Translations under genes and position numbers: made by a program
Shown: one piece after another, positions 8,262 to 15,634 of the stretch
How positions within the stretch are numbered: position 1 is the first letter of the stretch
How the letters are laid out: the number at the start of each line of letters is the position of its first letter
Source: Caryophanales bacterium UBA3620
GTDB taxonomy: Bacteria; Bacillota_I; Bacilli_A; RF39; UBA660
Direction: 5' to 3'
DNA length: 29,838 bases
NCBI GenBank assembly: GCA_002375205.1
Contig: DFLL01000019.1
Location: 1 to 29,838 of the forward strand
The notes under the pieces: model-generated
The model's database searches: none
The model's input: the letters and a program-made list of their open reading frames with translations, nothing else
What the model was told of the DNA's origin: nothing

Positions 8262-9791
8262 TTATGCACTTTTAAGTTTTCTTTTAATCATATTAATAAT
8301 TCTTTTAAATAGATTTTTAGCATCATCACTTATAAAATATAATATAGATGATGTTAGTCCTATTATTAGAATGAATATTATACCTAACTTGATAACAGTA
8401 GTAATAATACTTGTACTAGTGATTAAAAAGTAATGTTCTACTGGTAATAAAGCAATTGATAATAATATATATATAATTATTACAATAATGAAATCTTTTA
8501 AAGTATTTAATAAATTCTTATCTTTAAATATTTTTAGGGTGACTGTTCTAGATTTTAAGAAGATATTTGCAAGAAATGCAATAGCAGTACCTAATAGTAT
8601 TCCATTTATACCAATGAACTGAATTAATATAATTGATAGTACTACATTAATAACAGCGCATGTAAAGATATGTCTTTTATTATCTTTGAATAATCCATCA
8701 GCATTAATAAGAGCCACTAGGGGATTATATAAGATATTTAAAAATAAGGTTGTTGTAAATAAGAATATAGTTAGATAACTCAATATATAATTATCTTTTC
8801 CTACCCATAATGATACAAATCCTCTAATACCTATCATGAATGTTAAGCACATACTAAAAGCTATAAGAACAAACAACATTAAGAATTCTCTATATAGTGG
8901 TTTAACTAATTTATCTTCTTTTTTAGCAAAAACATTTCCAAATGAATATACACTGGATATTTCCACACGAGAAGCTACTTCTCCTAAAAATCTTAGAATA
9001 TAGTTATATGTTGTATATATGCTTACCATTATCGGTCCATTAAATGCCATTAAGAGTAAGGCATCAACATTATTTAAGACTAAATATCCTATTTGTGACC
9101 AAGCTAAATCTTTTGTCATTTTTACCATGGATGTATCTTTTCTTGCTATTTCATGTAGATCAGGATACTTCTTTTTAACTACTATTCGGCATATTATTTC
9201 TTCTAGTATCTTCATACTAAGTATTACAATAGCAATTGATTCTAATGTTCTAAATTTTATGGTTACCACTATTATTAAAATATCACATAGTAATTTTACA
9301 CTGTTAAAAATAAGTGAGTAAACATATTTTTCTTGAGCAGCAGATAGTACAGCTGAATATGTTTGACCTCTTCCAAAATATGCTATTAGATATGATGTAG
9401 ATATAATAAAGAAACATATTAACGAAGAATTCTTATATCCTTCTTCAAAATGATAGAATAAATATAATCCTAATGTTACTAAGAAAATAATTCCAAGTAT
9501 AATTAGTCCTATTATCTTAAATACTTTTCTTGCGCCACCATAAATAGCATTAATATCATCTTTATTTTTTTCAGCAAATGGTTTATATAAACTATATATA
9601 ACTGCTTCAGCAAAACCCATTTGGGCTAAAAAGACATACGATATTATCTGGTTTATTGTCTGATAGTAGCCATTTCCTACATCTCCTATATAGTTTATCA
9701 AAGCATTCATCTTTACTAAACCTATTACTCCTATTAAAAGATAAGGAATAATATCTGCAATCATATTTAAAAATATTTTTTTAGTACGCAC
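8262..9791 (-). CDS. Polysaccharide flippase/MATE-like transporter (Wzx-type)
   Basis: 509 residues with about 12-14 hydrophobic segments evenly spread, no soluble domain, and a basic C-terminal tail. The pattern (RTKKIFLNMIADIIPYLLIGVIGLVKM at the start, QTINQIISYVFLAQMGFAEAVIYSLYKP, a mid-protein ARKDTSMVKMTKDLAWSQIG loop) fits the MOP superfamily, polysaccharide biosynthesis/Wzx branch. In the family such proteins move lipid-linked sugars across the membrane. No glycosyltransferases flank it, so its substrate is unknown. GTG start at 9789-9791 with GGAAG nine bases upstream; the next in-frame ATG is nine codons inside and would start just before the first TM helix. Confidence 0.82.
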   Translation of the reverse strand: MRTKKIFLNMIADIIPYLLIGVIGLVKMNALINYIGDVGNGYYQTINQIISYVFLAQMGFAEAVIYSLYKPFAEKNKDDINAIYGGARKVFKIIGLIILGIIFLVTLGLYLFYHFEEGYKNSSLICFFIISTSYLIAYFGRGQTYSAVLSAAQEKYVYSLIFNSVKLLCDILIIVVTIKFRTLESIAIVILSMKILEEIICRIVVKKKYPDLHEIARKDTSMVKMTKDLAWSQIGYLVLNNVDALLLMAFNGPIMVSIYTTYNYILRFLGEVASRVEISSVYSFGNVFAKKEDKLVKPLYREFLMLFVLIAFSMCLTFMIGIRGFVSLWVGKDNYILSYLTIFLFTTTLFLNILYNPLVALINADGLFKDNKRHIFTCAVINVVLSIILIQFIGINGILLGTAIAFLANIFLKSRTVTLKIFKDKNLLNTLKDFIIVIIIYILLSIALLPVEHYFLITSTSIITTVIKLGIIFILIIGLTSSILYFISDDAKNLFKRIINMIKRKLKSA

Positions 9792-9851
9792 TTTTTATCA
9801 CTTCCAATTCTATCATAACACAATTTTTACTTATTATAAAGAAAAAGATTA

Positions 9852-10034
9852 TTAGTTTACATTTTCTTTATATACTATCATTGCTGTAAAACAATATATT
9901 TGTTCCTCTGAATAAATAGAACATGATGTAGATAGTTTTATATCAATAATCTCTATATCATTTTCTTTAATAAATTTATTTACTTCTTTTTCTAAATCAC
10001 TTTCATGTCCCTCATCGATTATTTTTACTTTCAT
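9852..10034 (-). CDS. Cse60-like small protein
   Basis: 60 residues. The segments KIIDEGHESDLEKEVNKFI, IIDIKLS and SEEQIYCFTAMIVY match the pattern of the Bacillus Cse60 family (DUF2758-like), originally described as a sigma-E-controlled sporulation protein. ATG with GGTGAT a few bases upstream. It lies just past the terminator that ends the enolase-lipoprotein unit, so it depends on its own promoter or on read-through; I cannot place a convincing promoter. Presence of a Cse60-like gene does not prove that the organism sporulates, since the family also occurs in non-sporulating Bacilli. Confidence 0.72.
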   Translation of the reverse strand: MKVKIIDEGHESDLEKEVNKFIKENDIEIIDIKLSTSCSIYSEEQIYCFTAMIVYKENVN

Positions 10035-10042
10035 ATTATCAC

Positions 10043-10077
10043 CAAAAAAAAGTATATAACTATTTGATATATACTTT
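10043..10077 (-). terminator. Rho-independent terminator after the lipoprotein gene
   Basis: Minus strand: AAAGTATATA and TATATACTTT form a 10-bp stem with a nine-base loop (10049-10077), followed by an eight-T run ending near 10043. It ends the eno-lipoprotein transcript before cse60. Confidence 0.75.
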
Positions 10078-10089
10078 TGTCACATTTTG

Positions 10090-10548
10090 TTATCCTCTTT
10101 GTACTTCATAATATATTTCTTCTTTTACTTCTTCATCGTTAGTATATTCTAGATATAATTTAAAGTTTATGTCACTTAAATCATCAGAACTTAATATGGA
10201 ACCCTCTAACTTAATATTATCATTACTACTCTCTAACAATTCTTTTGGTTCGTCAAAGATTCCAATAGATGGATATATATCATTATTATTATAGTTATGA
10301 ATTAATAATGCTTTAACGTTATGCATATTTATTTTTGGATTATTAATAGTAAGACTATAATTAACTGTATCACCATCTCTGTCAATATTAAAAAAAGTAT
10401 TAAAGCCCAAGCCATCATTATCCATAAATTCTTCTTGTTTTTCTAAATTATTTTTATATTCAATGTAAGCAAATTTATTGTCTTCTACTTTATTTGAACA
10501 ACCGAATAGCAAAAGTAATATTGGTATAATTAATAATATTTTTTTCAT
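10090..10548 (-). CDS. Small putative lipoprotein
   Basis: 152 residues. A lipoprotein signal peptide is clear: MKKILLIIPILLLLFGC, with lipobox LFGC and lipidated Cys17. The mature part is acidic, with alternating short beta-like strands (TVNYSLTINNPKINM, KLEGSILSSDDLSDINFKLYLEY). No family is recognised; a beta-sandwich extracellular domain is a guess. ATG overlaps the enolase TGA in an ATGA arrangement, so it is translationally coupled to a glycolytic gene, which is an unusual partner. Confidence 0.75.
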   Translation of the reverse strand: MKKILLIIPILLLLFGCSNKVEDNKFAYIEYKNNLEKQEEFMDNDGLGFNTFFNIDRDGDTVNYSLTINNPKINMHNVKALLIHNYNNNDIYPSIGIFDEPKELLESSNDNIKLEGSILSSDDLSDINFKLYLEYTNDEEVKEEIYYEVQRG

Positions 10549-11762
10549 AACTTCTCCTCTATTCTAAGTAATCTATTATATTTAGATGTTCTTTCCCCTC
10601 GAGATAAAGATCCAGTTTTAAGTTGACCTGCATTTAGTCCAACAGCAAAATCCGCTATATATGAGTCGTCTGTTTCTCCACTTCTATGTGAAATAATTGT
10701 ATTGTAATTGTTATCTTTAGCTAATTTTATAGTATCTAATGTTTCTGTAACAGTTCCTATTTGATTTAGTTTGATTAATATTGCATTAGCTATTCCCATA
10801 TCTATTCCCATTTGTAATAATTTTTTATTAGTTACAAATAAATCATCACCAACTAACTGAATACTATTTAATTCTTTAGTAAGTAGTTTCCATCCTTCAT
10901 AATCATCTTCAGCAATGCCATCTTCGATTGATATAATAGGATAATCTCTTATTAATTCTTTATAATATTCTACTAACTCATTACTCGTTATATCTTTACC
11001 TTCTAGATGATATAATCCATTATTATAAAACTCAGATGCTGCTACATCAAGTGCTATATTTACATCTATTCCAAATTTATACCCAGTTTTTTCTACAGAT
11101 TCTTTTATTAATTCTAAAGCTTCTCTGGCACTATTTATATTTGGAGCAAATCCCCCTTCATCTCCTACACCACATAGAAGATTTTTTTCTTTTAAAACAC
11201 TTTTTAAAGTGTTAAATATTTCGCTACCCATTCTTAAATTTTCTCTGTACTCTTCTTTATTAGGTACTATCATAAACTCTTGGAAATCTAGTCCATTACT
11301 AGCATGTGCTCCACCATTTAAGATATTCATCATACATCTAGGCATAGAATAATTAGTTCCTAAGTATTCATATAGTTCTTTATTATTTTCTAAAGCAGCG
11401 GCTTTAAGTACCGCTAGTGATACTCCTAATATTGCATTAGCCCCTAGCAATTCTTTATTTTCGGTACCATCTTTTTCAATCATAATATTATCTATTTTTC
11501 TTTGTTCTTTTACTTCAAGGCCAATTAATAACGGATTAATGATATTATTAACATTGCTAACTGCTTTTAGTACTCCTTTACCATGATATCTATTTTTATC
11601 ATTATCTCTTAATTCTAAAGCTTCTCTTTTACCAGTAGATGCACCACTTGGTACCGAAGCCATACTTTTTATTCCAGATTCTAATTCTAATTCTACTTCA
11701 ACAGTAGGATTTCCTCTTGAATCTAATATTTCTCTTGCATATATACTTTTTATTTTACTCAA
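10545..11762 (-). CDS. eno: Enolase
   Basis: 405 residues from a TTG start (11760-11762): AAGGAGG lies eight bases upstream and the protein begins MSKIKSIYAREILDSRGNPTVEVE exactly as enolases do. The frame is open further upstream but that part is not enolase. Catalytic and metal residues are present: DEGG with Glu202, Asp239 (LDVAAS), Glu280 (SIEDG), Asp307 (VGDDL), Lys331 (LIKLNQ), and the SHRSGET loop at 358-364. It converts 2-phosphoglycerate to phosphoenolpyruvate in glycolysis. About 25 residues shorter than the typical 430, with no lost motif. Ends in TGA, which shows TGA is a stop codon here. Confidence 0.97.
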   Translation of the reverse strand: MSKIKSIYAREILDSRGNPTVEVELELESGIKSMASVPSGASTGKREALELRDNDKNRYHGKGVLKAVSNVNNIINPLLIGLEVKEQRKIDNIMIEKDGTENKELLGANAILGVSLAVLKAAALENNKELYEYLGTNYSMPRCMMNILNGGAHASNGLDFQEFMIVPNKEEYRENLRMGSEIFNTLKSVLKEKNLLCGVGDEGGFAPNINSAREALELIKESVEKTGYKFGIDVNIALDVAASEFYNNGLYHLEGKDITSNELVEYYKELIRDYPIISIEDGIAEDDYEGWKLLTKELNSIQLVGDDLFVTNKKLLQMGIDMGIANAILIKLNQIGTVTETLDTIKLAKDNNYNTIISHRSGETDDSYIADFAVGLNAGQLKTGSLSRGERTSKYNRLLRIEEKL

Positions 11763-11770
11763 GTTTATTA

Positions 11771-11777
11771 CCTCCTT
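11771..11777 (-). promoter_or_regulatory. Strong Shine-Dalgarno that fixes the TTG start of eno
   Basis: AAGGAGG on the minus strand, eight bases from the TTG. It rules out the longer in-frame start upstream, which would place the SD inside the gene. Confidence 0.85.
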
Positions 11778-11781
11778 ATTA

Positions 11782-11810
11782 ATTATACGAAATAAAACAT
11801 AAAAAATCAA
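11782..11810 (-). promoter_or_regulatory. Promoter of eno
   Basis: Minus strand: -35 TTGATT (11810-11805), 17-base spacer, -10 TATAAT (11787-11782). The leader before the TTG start is short. Confidence 0.75.
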
Positions 11811-11966
11811 GGTATTTAAAAAATCTTAGTAATATGCCTACTTAGATTGTTTGCTATTTTTTATATTTAATTATATTTCAATTCCCATTAACTTAAATTA
11901 TATAATATTCTTCACCTTTTATCTATCTTTCAACTTTATATGTTATTTATTTTGTTATATGTATAA

Positions 11967-11999
11967 TAAAAAAACAATGTCATAAAATGTTAACATTGT
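11967..11999 (-). terminator. Terminator of the radical SAM/small protein unit
   Basis: ACAATGT and ACATTGT form a 7-bp stem (11974-11980 with 11993-11999) followed by a run of seven T on the minus strand. The upstream arm contains the last two codons of the small gene; the TAA stop lies in the loop. Confidence 0.75.
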
Positions 12000-12358
12000 C
12001 TTTTTTTCATATTTCTCTTTTTTAAGAGAATTTCTTCCCCGCTGTCAGGAGCAACATAGCAAAAATCAGAAGCATATATTCCAGATATTTTATAAAGGTT
12101 CTCGGCATTTTTCATTGTTTTAATTCCTATAAAAGTATCTGGAAATGGATCTCCGTTTTCATCAATTCCCCCTTTTGCAAACAAAACATGATTTAAATCT
12201 AAATTCGAAAAAAATTCAGGAATATTATCTATTACTATGCAAGAATATGAATTAATTTCATCCATAGATTCTTGATTTAAATAAAAAATATAATTATTCA
12301 CATTTTTTATTTCTTCAAATTGTAACATAGGATCACCCATAAATTCAATTGTTTTCAT
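11990..12358 (-). CDS. Small protein of unknown function paired with a radical SAM enzyme
   Basis: 122 residues from ATG at 12356-12358, chosen because GAGGAG lies seven bases upstream; the frame is open further up but without an SD. Not recognised. Acidic, predicted soluble mixed alpha/beta, no TM or signal peptide. Visible blocks are MKTIEFMGDPML, YSCIVIDNIPEFF, HVLFAKGGIDENGDPFPDTF and SGIYASDFCYVAPDSGEE. Three cysteines, the last being the C-terminal residue after a basic KKRNMKKRQ tail. It lies 25 bases below the radical SAM gene and shares its promoter and terminator, so the two probably act together. It could be a substrate, a partner subunit or a regulator; the sequence does not decide. 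Confidence 0.7.
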   Translation of the reverse strand: MKTIEFMGDPMLQFEEIKNVNNYIFYLNQESMDEINSYSCIVIDNIPEFFSNLDLNHVLFAKGGIDENGDPFPDTFIGIKTMKNAENLYKISGIYASDFCYVAPDSGEEILLKKRNMKKRQC

Positions 12359-12383
12359 ATTAACTCTCCTCGCTTTTCTTAAT

Positions 12384-13412
12384 TTATCTTCTTTTAGAAG
12401 CATCAATATAGGTTCTTAGTAATTGTTTAACATTACCACCACATCCACCAAATGGATATAGTTCAATATGTTTTTCCATATCAACGACATCATTAAATTT
12501 TGAATTTCTATATTCTAATATTTTCTTTACTATTTCATCATAACTCATATCATTTATATTACCAATAGCTTTAATTTTAGGTTCGCCAAGCCAAAACCAT
12601 GGGCAAGACAATCCTGTCTTCTCATCCAATATAATATTGTTTGTATTAGTTATGTGTATTCCTGAAATAGTAGCAGGACATATTGGCATCTCATAATTTA
12701 CACCAAAATTATCAGATAAATAATTTCTAAATTTCATCAAATCTTCTTCTTTTACTTCTAACTCTTGATAAATTTTAGAACAGCTACCCGCATCCTCAAG
12801 TTGCCCTATTAATGGGAAGACTCCATGATTCATACACCAATTTATTAATGATGTCATTTCATCATAGTTTACACTTGTTGGAACTATTGAAGCGCCTAAA
12901 TTTGTAACACCATTCTTTGCATGAGTAACCTCTAACAATTTTGCATAGTTTCTTTTCATTTTTTGAGCTTTATCAATAGTTGTTCCAAATAAATATGCCA
13001 TTCTATCAGCTTTAAAACTATCTAGTTTAAATAAAATATGTAGTGTATCATTATCAATATATTCTAATAATTCATCATCAAGATTTAATACATTACTAAA
13101 CATAGATAATCCTATTTTTTTCTCTTTACACCATTCAAGAATTTGTTTTAAATGACGTAAATTGGCAGGAGCTGTTGGCTCACCAAGTCCGCAAACGTAC
13201 ACCCATTTTACATCTCCATCTTTCATTAATTTTTCAATAGCAGATAAATTAACTGAACATGGAAATCCATATTTTGGAGTATCACAGTAAATACAATGTA
13301 AATTACATGCTCCTCCTAACTGAATATCTAGTATTGGTAATTTTTCATTAGAACTACTTATTATTGATTTAACTTCTTCCTTTTTCCAAGGTCTATATTG
13401 CATCATTTCCAT
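12384..13412 (-). CDS. Radical SAM enzyme with extra C-terminal cysteines (SPASM/twitch-like)
   Basis: 342 residues. The radical SAM [4Fe-4S] motif CNLHCIYC is at Cys36, Cys40, Cys43, with the SAM-binding GLGEP at 75-79. Additional cysteines at 52, 74, 211, 245, 270 and 324 (ICPATISG, LSCPWFWLGEP, GGCGGN) suggest at least one auxiliary cluster in the C-terminal third, as in SPASM/twitch-domain maturases and related dehydrogenases. The ATG has GGGGGG seven bases upstream and a near-perfect promoter. The substrate is unknown. The gene and its partner form a closed unit with AT-rich flanks, unlike the surrounding housekeeping genes; lateral acquisition is possible. The superfamily call is firm; the function is not. 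Confidence 0.85.
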   Translation of the reverse strand: MEMMQYRPWKKEEVKSIISSSNEKLPILDIQLGGACNLHCIYCDTPKYGFPCSVNLSAIEKLMKDGDVKWVYVCGLGEPTAPANLRHLKQILEWCKEKKIGLSMFSNVLNLDDELLEYIDNDTLHILFKLDSFKADRMAYLFGTTIDKAQKMKRNYAKLLEVTHAKNGVTNLGASIVPTSVNYDEMTSLINWCMNHGVFPLIGQLEDAGSCSKIYQELEVKEEDLMKFRNYLSDNFGVNYEMPICPATISGIHITNTNNIILDEKTGLSCPWFWLGEPKIKAIGNINDMSYDEIVKKILEYRNSKFNDVVDMEKHIELYPFGGCGGNVKQLLRTYIDASKRR

Positions 13413-13438
13413 TCTAAATCCCCCCTTTGATGGCTTTT

Positions 13439-13467
13439 ATTTTATCATTTTTCTTTCTTCTTGTCAA
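13439..13467 (-). promoter_or_regulatory. Strong promoter of the radical SAM unit
   Basis: Minus strand: -35 TTGACA (13467-13462), 17-base spacer ending in TGA (extended -10), -10 TAAAAT (13444-13439). One of the best promoters in the window, so the unit is probably well expressed. Confidence 0.82.
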
Positions 13468-13592
13468 ATCGCAGCACAACCCTTTCATTTTTTTTATATA
13501 TTTATATTCAATTATAGAAATATATATACTTTATTCCTTCTTTCTTAATTTTAGTCTATCATAATAATTATATTTTTACAATATGCATTTTA

Positions 13593-13628
13593 ATTAAAAA
13601 AAAAGAATACTTAATTATTGTATTCTTT
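13593..13628 (-). terminator. Terminator of the unknown gene at 13627-14253
   Basis: AAAGAATAC/GTATTCTTT 9-bp stem (13602-13610 with 13620-13628) and nine-base loop, then a long T run on the minus strand. The stem starts inside the stop codon. Confidence 0.78.
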
Positions 13629-14253
13629 ACATTTTTAATACTTTCTTATATGTATTTCTATATTCATTAATATTAGGTGTATTATAATCATGCCTATATT
13701 CAATTATATGATAGTCATTAAAAATACTATCTGTTATTAAACTATCTTCTTGAGTATAACATGATACATTAATAACTCTATTTCCTATTATTACATTAAT
13801 ATGTTCTTGTAGTTTTTTTTCATTCTTTAAATTATCAACCATAAAATGTAGTCTTAATTCCAAATTATCACTACGTATTTTTCTATTTATTTTTTCTAAG
13901 TCATAATTATCTAATGATATATATGTATCTAATCCTTTGCTATTAAATAAGTATTCTTCAGCAAATGATAATTCTTTTTTTATACTATTGCTTAAATATT
14001 TTTCTAATTTTTTATTACTTAGAATTGAATAAAATAAATATACTCTATATATATCATCTAGATAGCCACTATCACGATTATTTTCTATTAATGGTAATAT
14101 TTTATCTAAATCATTAAAATTAATACATATATCTATATATTTATCAGAAGGATTATCTAATAATAATTCTATTTTATCTAATTCTTCTTTAGTTAATTCA
14201 AAAAATAACGAATGATTAGCTTTAGATAGTAGTCTTTTTAAATATTCTTCCAT
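13627..14253 (-). CDS. Hypothetical protein
   Basis: 208 residues, not recognised. Soluble, rich in Leu/Ile/Asn/Asp, mostly helical in the first 150 residues (EEYLKRLLSKANHSLFFELTKEELDKIELLLDN, then paired helices resembling a helical repeat). A beta-like end follows (LELRLHFMVDNL, VINVSCYTQEDSL, YHIIEYRHDY). No TM, signal peptide or catalytic motif stands out. ATG with AAAGGAG upstream; single gene with its own terminator. The codon usage resembles its neighbours. A lineage-specific conserved protein is likely. Confidence 0.65.
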   Translation of the reverse strand: MEEYLKRLLSKANHSLFFELTKEELDKIELLLDNPSDKYIDICINFNDLDKILPLIENNRDSGYLDDIYRVYLFYSILSNKKLEKYLSNSIKKELSFAEEYLFNSKGLDTYISLDNYDLEKINRKIRSDNLELRLHFMVDNLKNEKKLQEHINVIIGNRVINVSCYTQEDSLITDSIFNDYHIIEYRHDYNTPNINEYRNTYKKVLKM

Positions 14254-14314
14254 GAAAAAATCTCCTTTATTTTATATATTAAATTCTTATAAATGATTCA
14301 TCTTGTACTAGATT

Positions 14315-14335
14315 ATCCGCGGATTAACTTGTTAA
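14315..14335. other. GC-rich palindromic patch between khpA and the next gene
   Basis: ATCCGCGGAT (14315-14324) is a perfect 10-base palindrome, immediately followed by TTAACTTGTTAA (5-bp stem). A CGCTTCGC-type inverted motif lies about 10 bases further on. The patch stands out in a very AT-rich spacer. Function unknown. Confidence 0.4.
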
Positions 14336-14353
14336 TTCGTTAGCGAAGCGGTT

Positions 14354-14386
14354 AATAAAAATAGAAAGTAGTAAATACTCTCTATT
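14354..14386 (-). terminator. Terminator of the rpsP-khpA operon
   Basis: An 11-bp stem (14360-14370 with 14376-14386; one G-U pair) with a five-base loop, then TTTATT on the minus strand. It overlaps the khpA stop codon. Confidence 0.72.
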
Positions 14387-14636
14387 AATAAGAATCAACA
14401 TTTATCTTTACTAATTTATTATCTTCACCAAAAGAAGCTGCTTGCAGAATAGTTCTAATAGCATTAATAGTTTTACCACTATGACCTATTACTTTAGCTA
14501 CATCATCCTTTGATACCATAACTTCAATTAATAAAGTATTTTCATCATCCGAATCAAATTCTTTTACTGATACACTATCGCTATCACTAACAAGTCCTTT
14601 AACGATTAATTCTGTTAAACTAATTAAGTTATTCAT
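14385..14636 (-). CDS. khpA: KH-domain RNA-binding protein KhpA (YlqC family)
   Basis: 83 residues, the usual length, a single type II-like KH domain. The GxxG loop is GHSG at 51-54 within VAKVIGHSGKTINAIRTIL; the C-terminus KLVKINVDSY is also typical. Family members bind RNA, often with KhpB, and affect cell division and sRNA-mRNA interactions in Gram-positives. The location directly after rpsP is the classic Bacilli order. The start codon touches the rpsP stop (one shared base), indicating coupling. The usual downstream rimM/trmD do not follow here. Confidence 0.93.
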   Translation of the reverse strand: MNNLISLTELIVKGLVSDSDSVSVKEFDSDDENTLLIEVMVSKDDVAKVIGHSGKTINAIRTILQAASFGEDNKLVKINVDSY

Positions 14637-14908
14637 TACTTACCTTGCTTTGAATTATGGTATTTCTCCATAATTCCTGCTTTACTAAATAAATTTTTAA
14701 CTGTATCAGTAGGGATAGCTCCATTATTAAGCCATTTAATCGCTTTTTCTTCATCTATTTTAACTTCAGCTGGAGTAGTTAGTGGATTATAAGTACCCAC
14801 TGTATCTATAAATCTTCCATCTCTAGGACTACGTGAATCTGCTACTACAACACGATAAAAAGGTGCTTTCTTTGCTCCCATTCTTTTAAGTCTAAGTTTT
14901 ACTGCCAT
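14636..14908 (-). CDS. rpsP: 30S ribosomal protein S16
   Basis: 90 residues, beginning MAVKLRLKRMGAKKAPFYRVVVADSRSPRDGRFIDTVGTYNP, the diagnostic S16 sequence, through KAIKWLNNGAIPTDTVKNLFSKAGI. Structural component of the 30S subunit body. ATG with GAGGT upstream. A consensus promoter lies 27-55 bases ahead of the start. First gene of a two-gene operon with khpA. Confidence 0.97.
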   Translation of the reverse strand: MAVKLRLKRMGAKKAPFYRVVVADSRSPRDGRFIDTVGTYNPLTTPAEVKIDEEKAIKWLNNGAIPTDTVKNLFSKAGIMEKYHNSKQGK

Positions 14909-14934
14909 TATATATTACCTCGCTTTCTGTTAGT

Positions 14935-14963
14935 ATTATAATACAAAAAAAATATACTGTCAA
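14935..14963 (-). promoter_or_regulatory. Consensus promoter of rpsP
   Basis: Minus strand: -35 TTGACA (14963-14958), 17-base spacer, -10 TATAAT (14940-14935): a full match at both boxes. The -35 box overlaps the terminator hairpin of the upstream gene, and most of the spacer is that terminator's T run. Confidence 0.88.
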
Positions 14964-14985
14964 CCTTTTTTTGTTACAGTATATT
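14943..14985 (-). terminator. Terminator of the surface-protein operon, overlapping the rpsP promoter
   Basis: AATATACTGT/ACAGTATATT perfect 10-bp stem (14976-14985 with 14951-14960), 15-base loop, then eight T on the minus strand. Confidence 0.8.
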
Positions 14986-15005
14986 ATATTTTTTATTATT
15001 ACCTT

Positions 15006-15632
15006 CTATGCGGTAAAGTCTACATATAATTGTCCACTATTACCAGCATCAAAAGTTATGGTTCCACTATAAGTTTTACTATAATCTTCTGTTTGCGAAG
15101 ATAAAGTATCAGTAAGCCATACAACTAAATAGTATGTTTGATTCGTACTAGATAAAGAAATGTTAATATTATTACTACTATTTGTTATATATGCTTTTTC
15201 ATCTGTTGTTTTTGGAAGTGTTATTATATCACTTACAGCTTCAAAATTATTATTATATAATTGGCACTTTAAATCATAAGTAGTATAAGTGCTATTAGTA
15301 GTTGTTATGTATGGTGTTAATATAACTGTCTCTCCACTATTGGATAAAGTTACACTATACAATGAACATACATCTCTATTATTTTTATCAATACATTTAT
15401 TTGTTTCTTTACTAATTGCAGTAGAAACTAAAGTATTTTTTAATGGTACTAAATTAGTAGCTCTATAGATAGTTGTCGAATTTATACTTGCTCCAAAATT
15501 ATATGTTTGCCCTGTAATAGTGTTACCACTATTTGAAGTTCTAGCAAAGAAATAAGCAAATGTTGTACCTAATAAGGTAACCACTATAATACCTATTACG
15601 ATAAAAATAGATAATTCTAATTTTTTATTCAT
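15006..15632 (-). CDS. TasA/camelysin-like exported surface protein, copy 2
   Basis: 208 residues. An N-terminal hydrophobic segment (about 8-29, LSIFIVIGIIVVTLLGTTFAYFFA) ends in the AYF motif seen before the cleavage region of SipW-processed TasA/camelysin-type proteins. The rest is Thr/Ser/Asn-rich and beta-rich. CIDKNNRDVCSLYSVTLSN carries a Cys pair nine residues apart, and YYLVVWLTDTLSSQTEDYSKTYSGTITFDA forms the C-terminal strands. It is paralogous to the next gene, two bases upstream. Likely an extracellular fibre or matrix subunit; a pilin-like role is an alternative. No SipW signal peptidase is in the window. Confidence 0.6.
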   Translation of the reverse strand: MNKKLELSIFIVIGIIVVTLLGTTFAYFFARTSNSGNTITGQTYNFGASINSTTIYRATNLVPLKNTLVSTAISKETNKCIDKNNRDVCSLYSVTLSNSGETVILTPYITTTNSTYTTYDLKCQLYNNNFEAVSDIITLPKTTDEKAYITNSSNNINISLSSTNQTYYLVVWLTDTLSSQTEDYSKTYSGTITFDAGNSGQLYVDFTA

Positions 15633-15634
15633 AA

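Noticed and set aside
10545..11762. Mycoplasma genetic code (TGA = Trp)
   Set aside because: Enolase ends correctly at a TGA that overlaps the next ATG, and tryptophans fall on TGG; the standard code fits.
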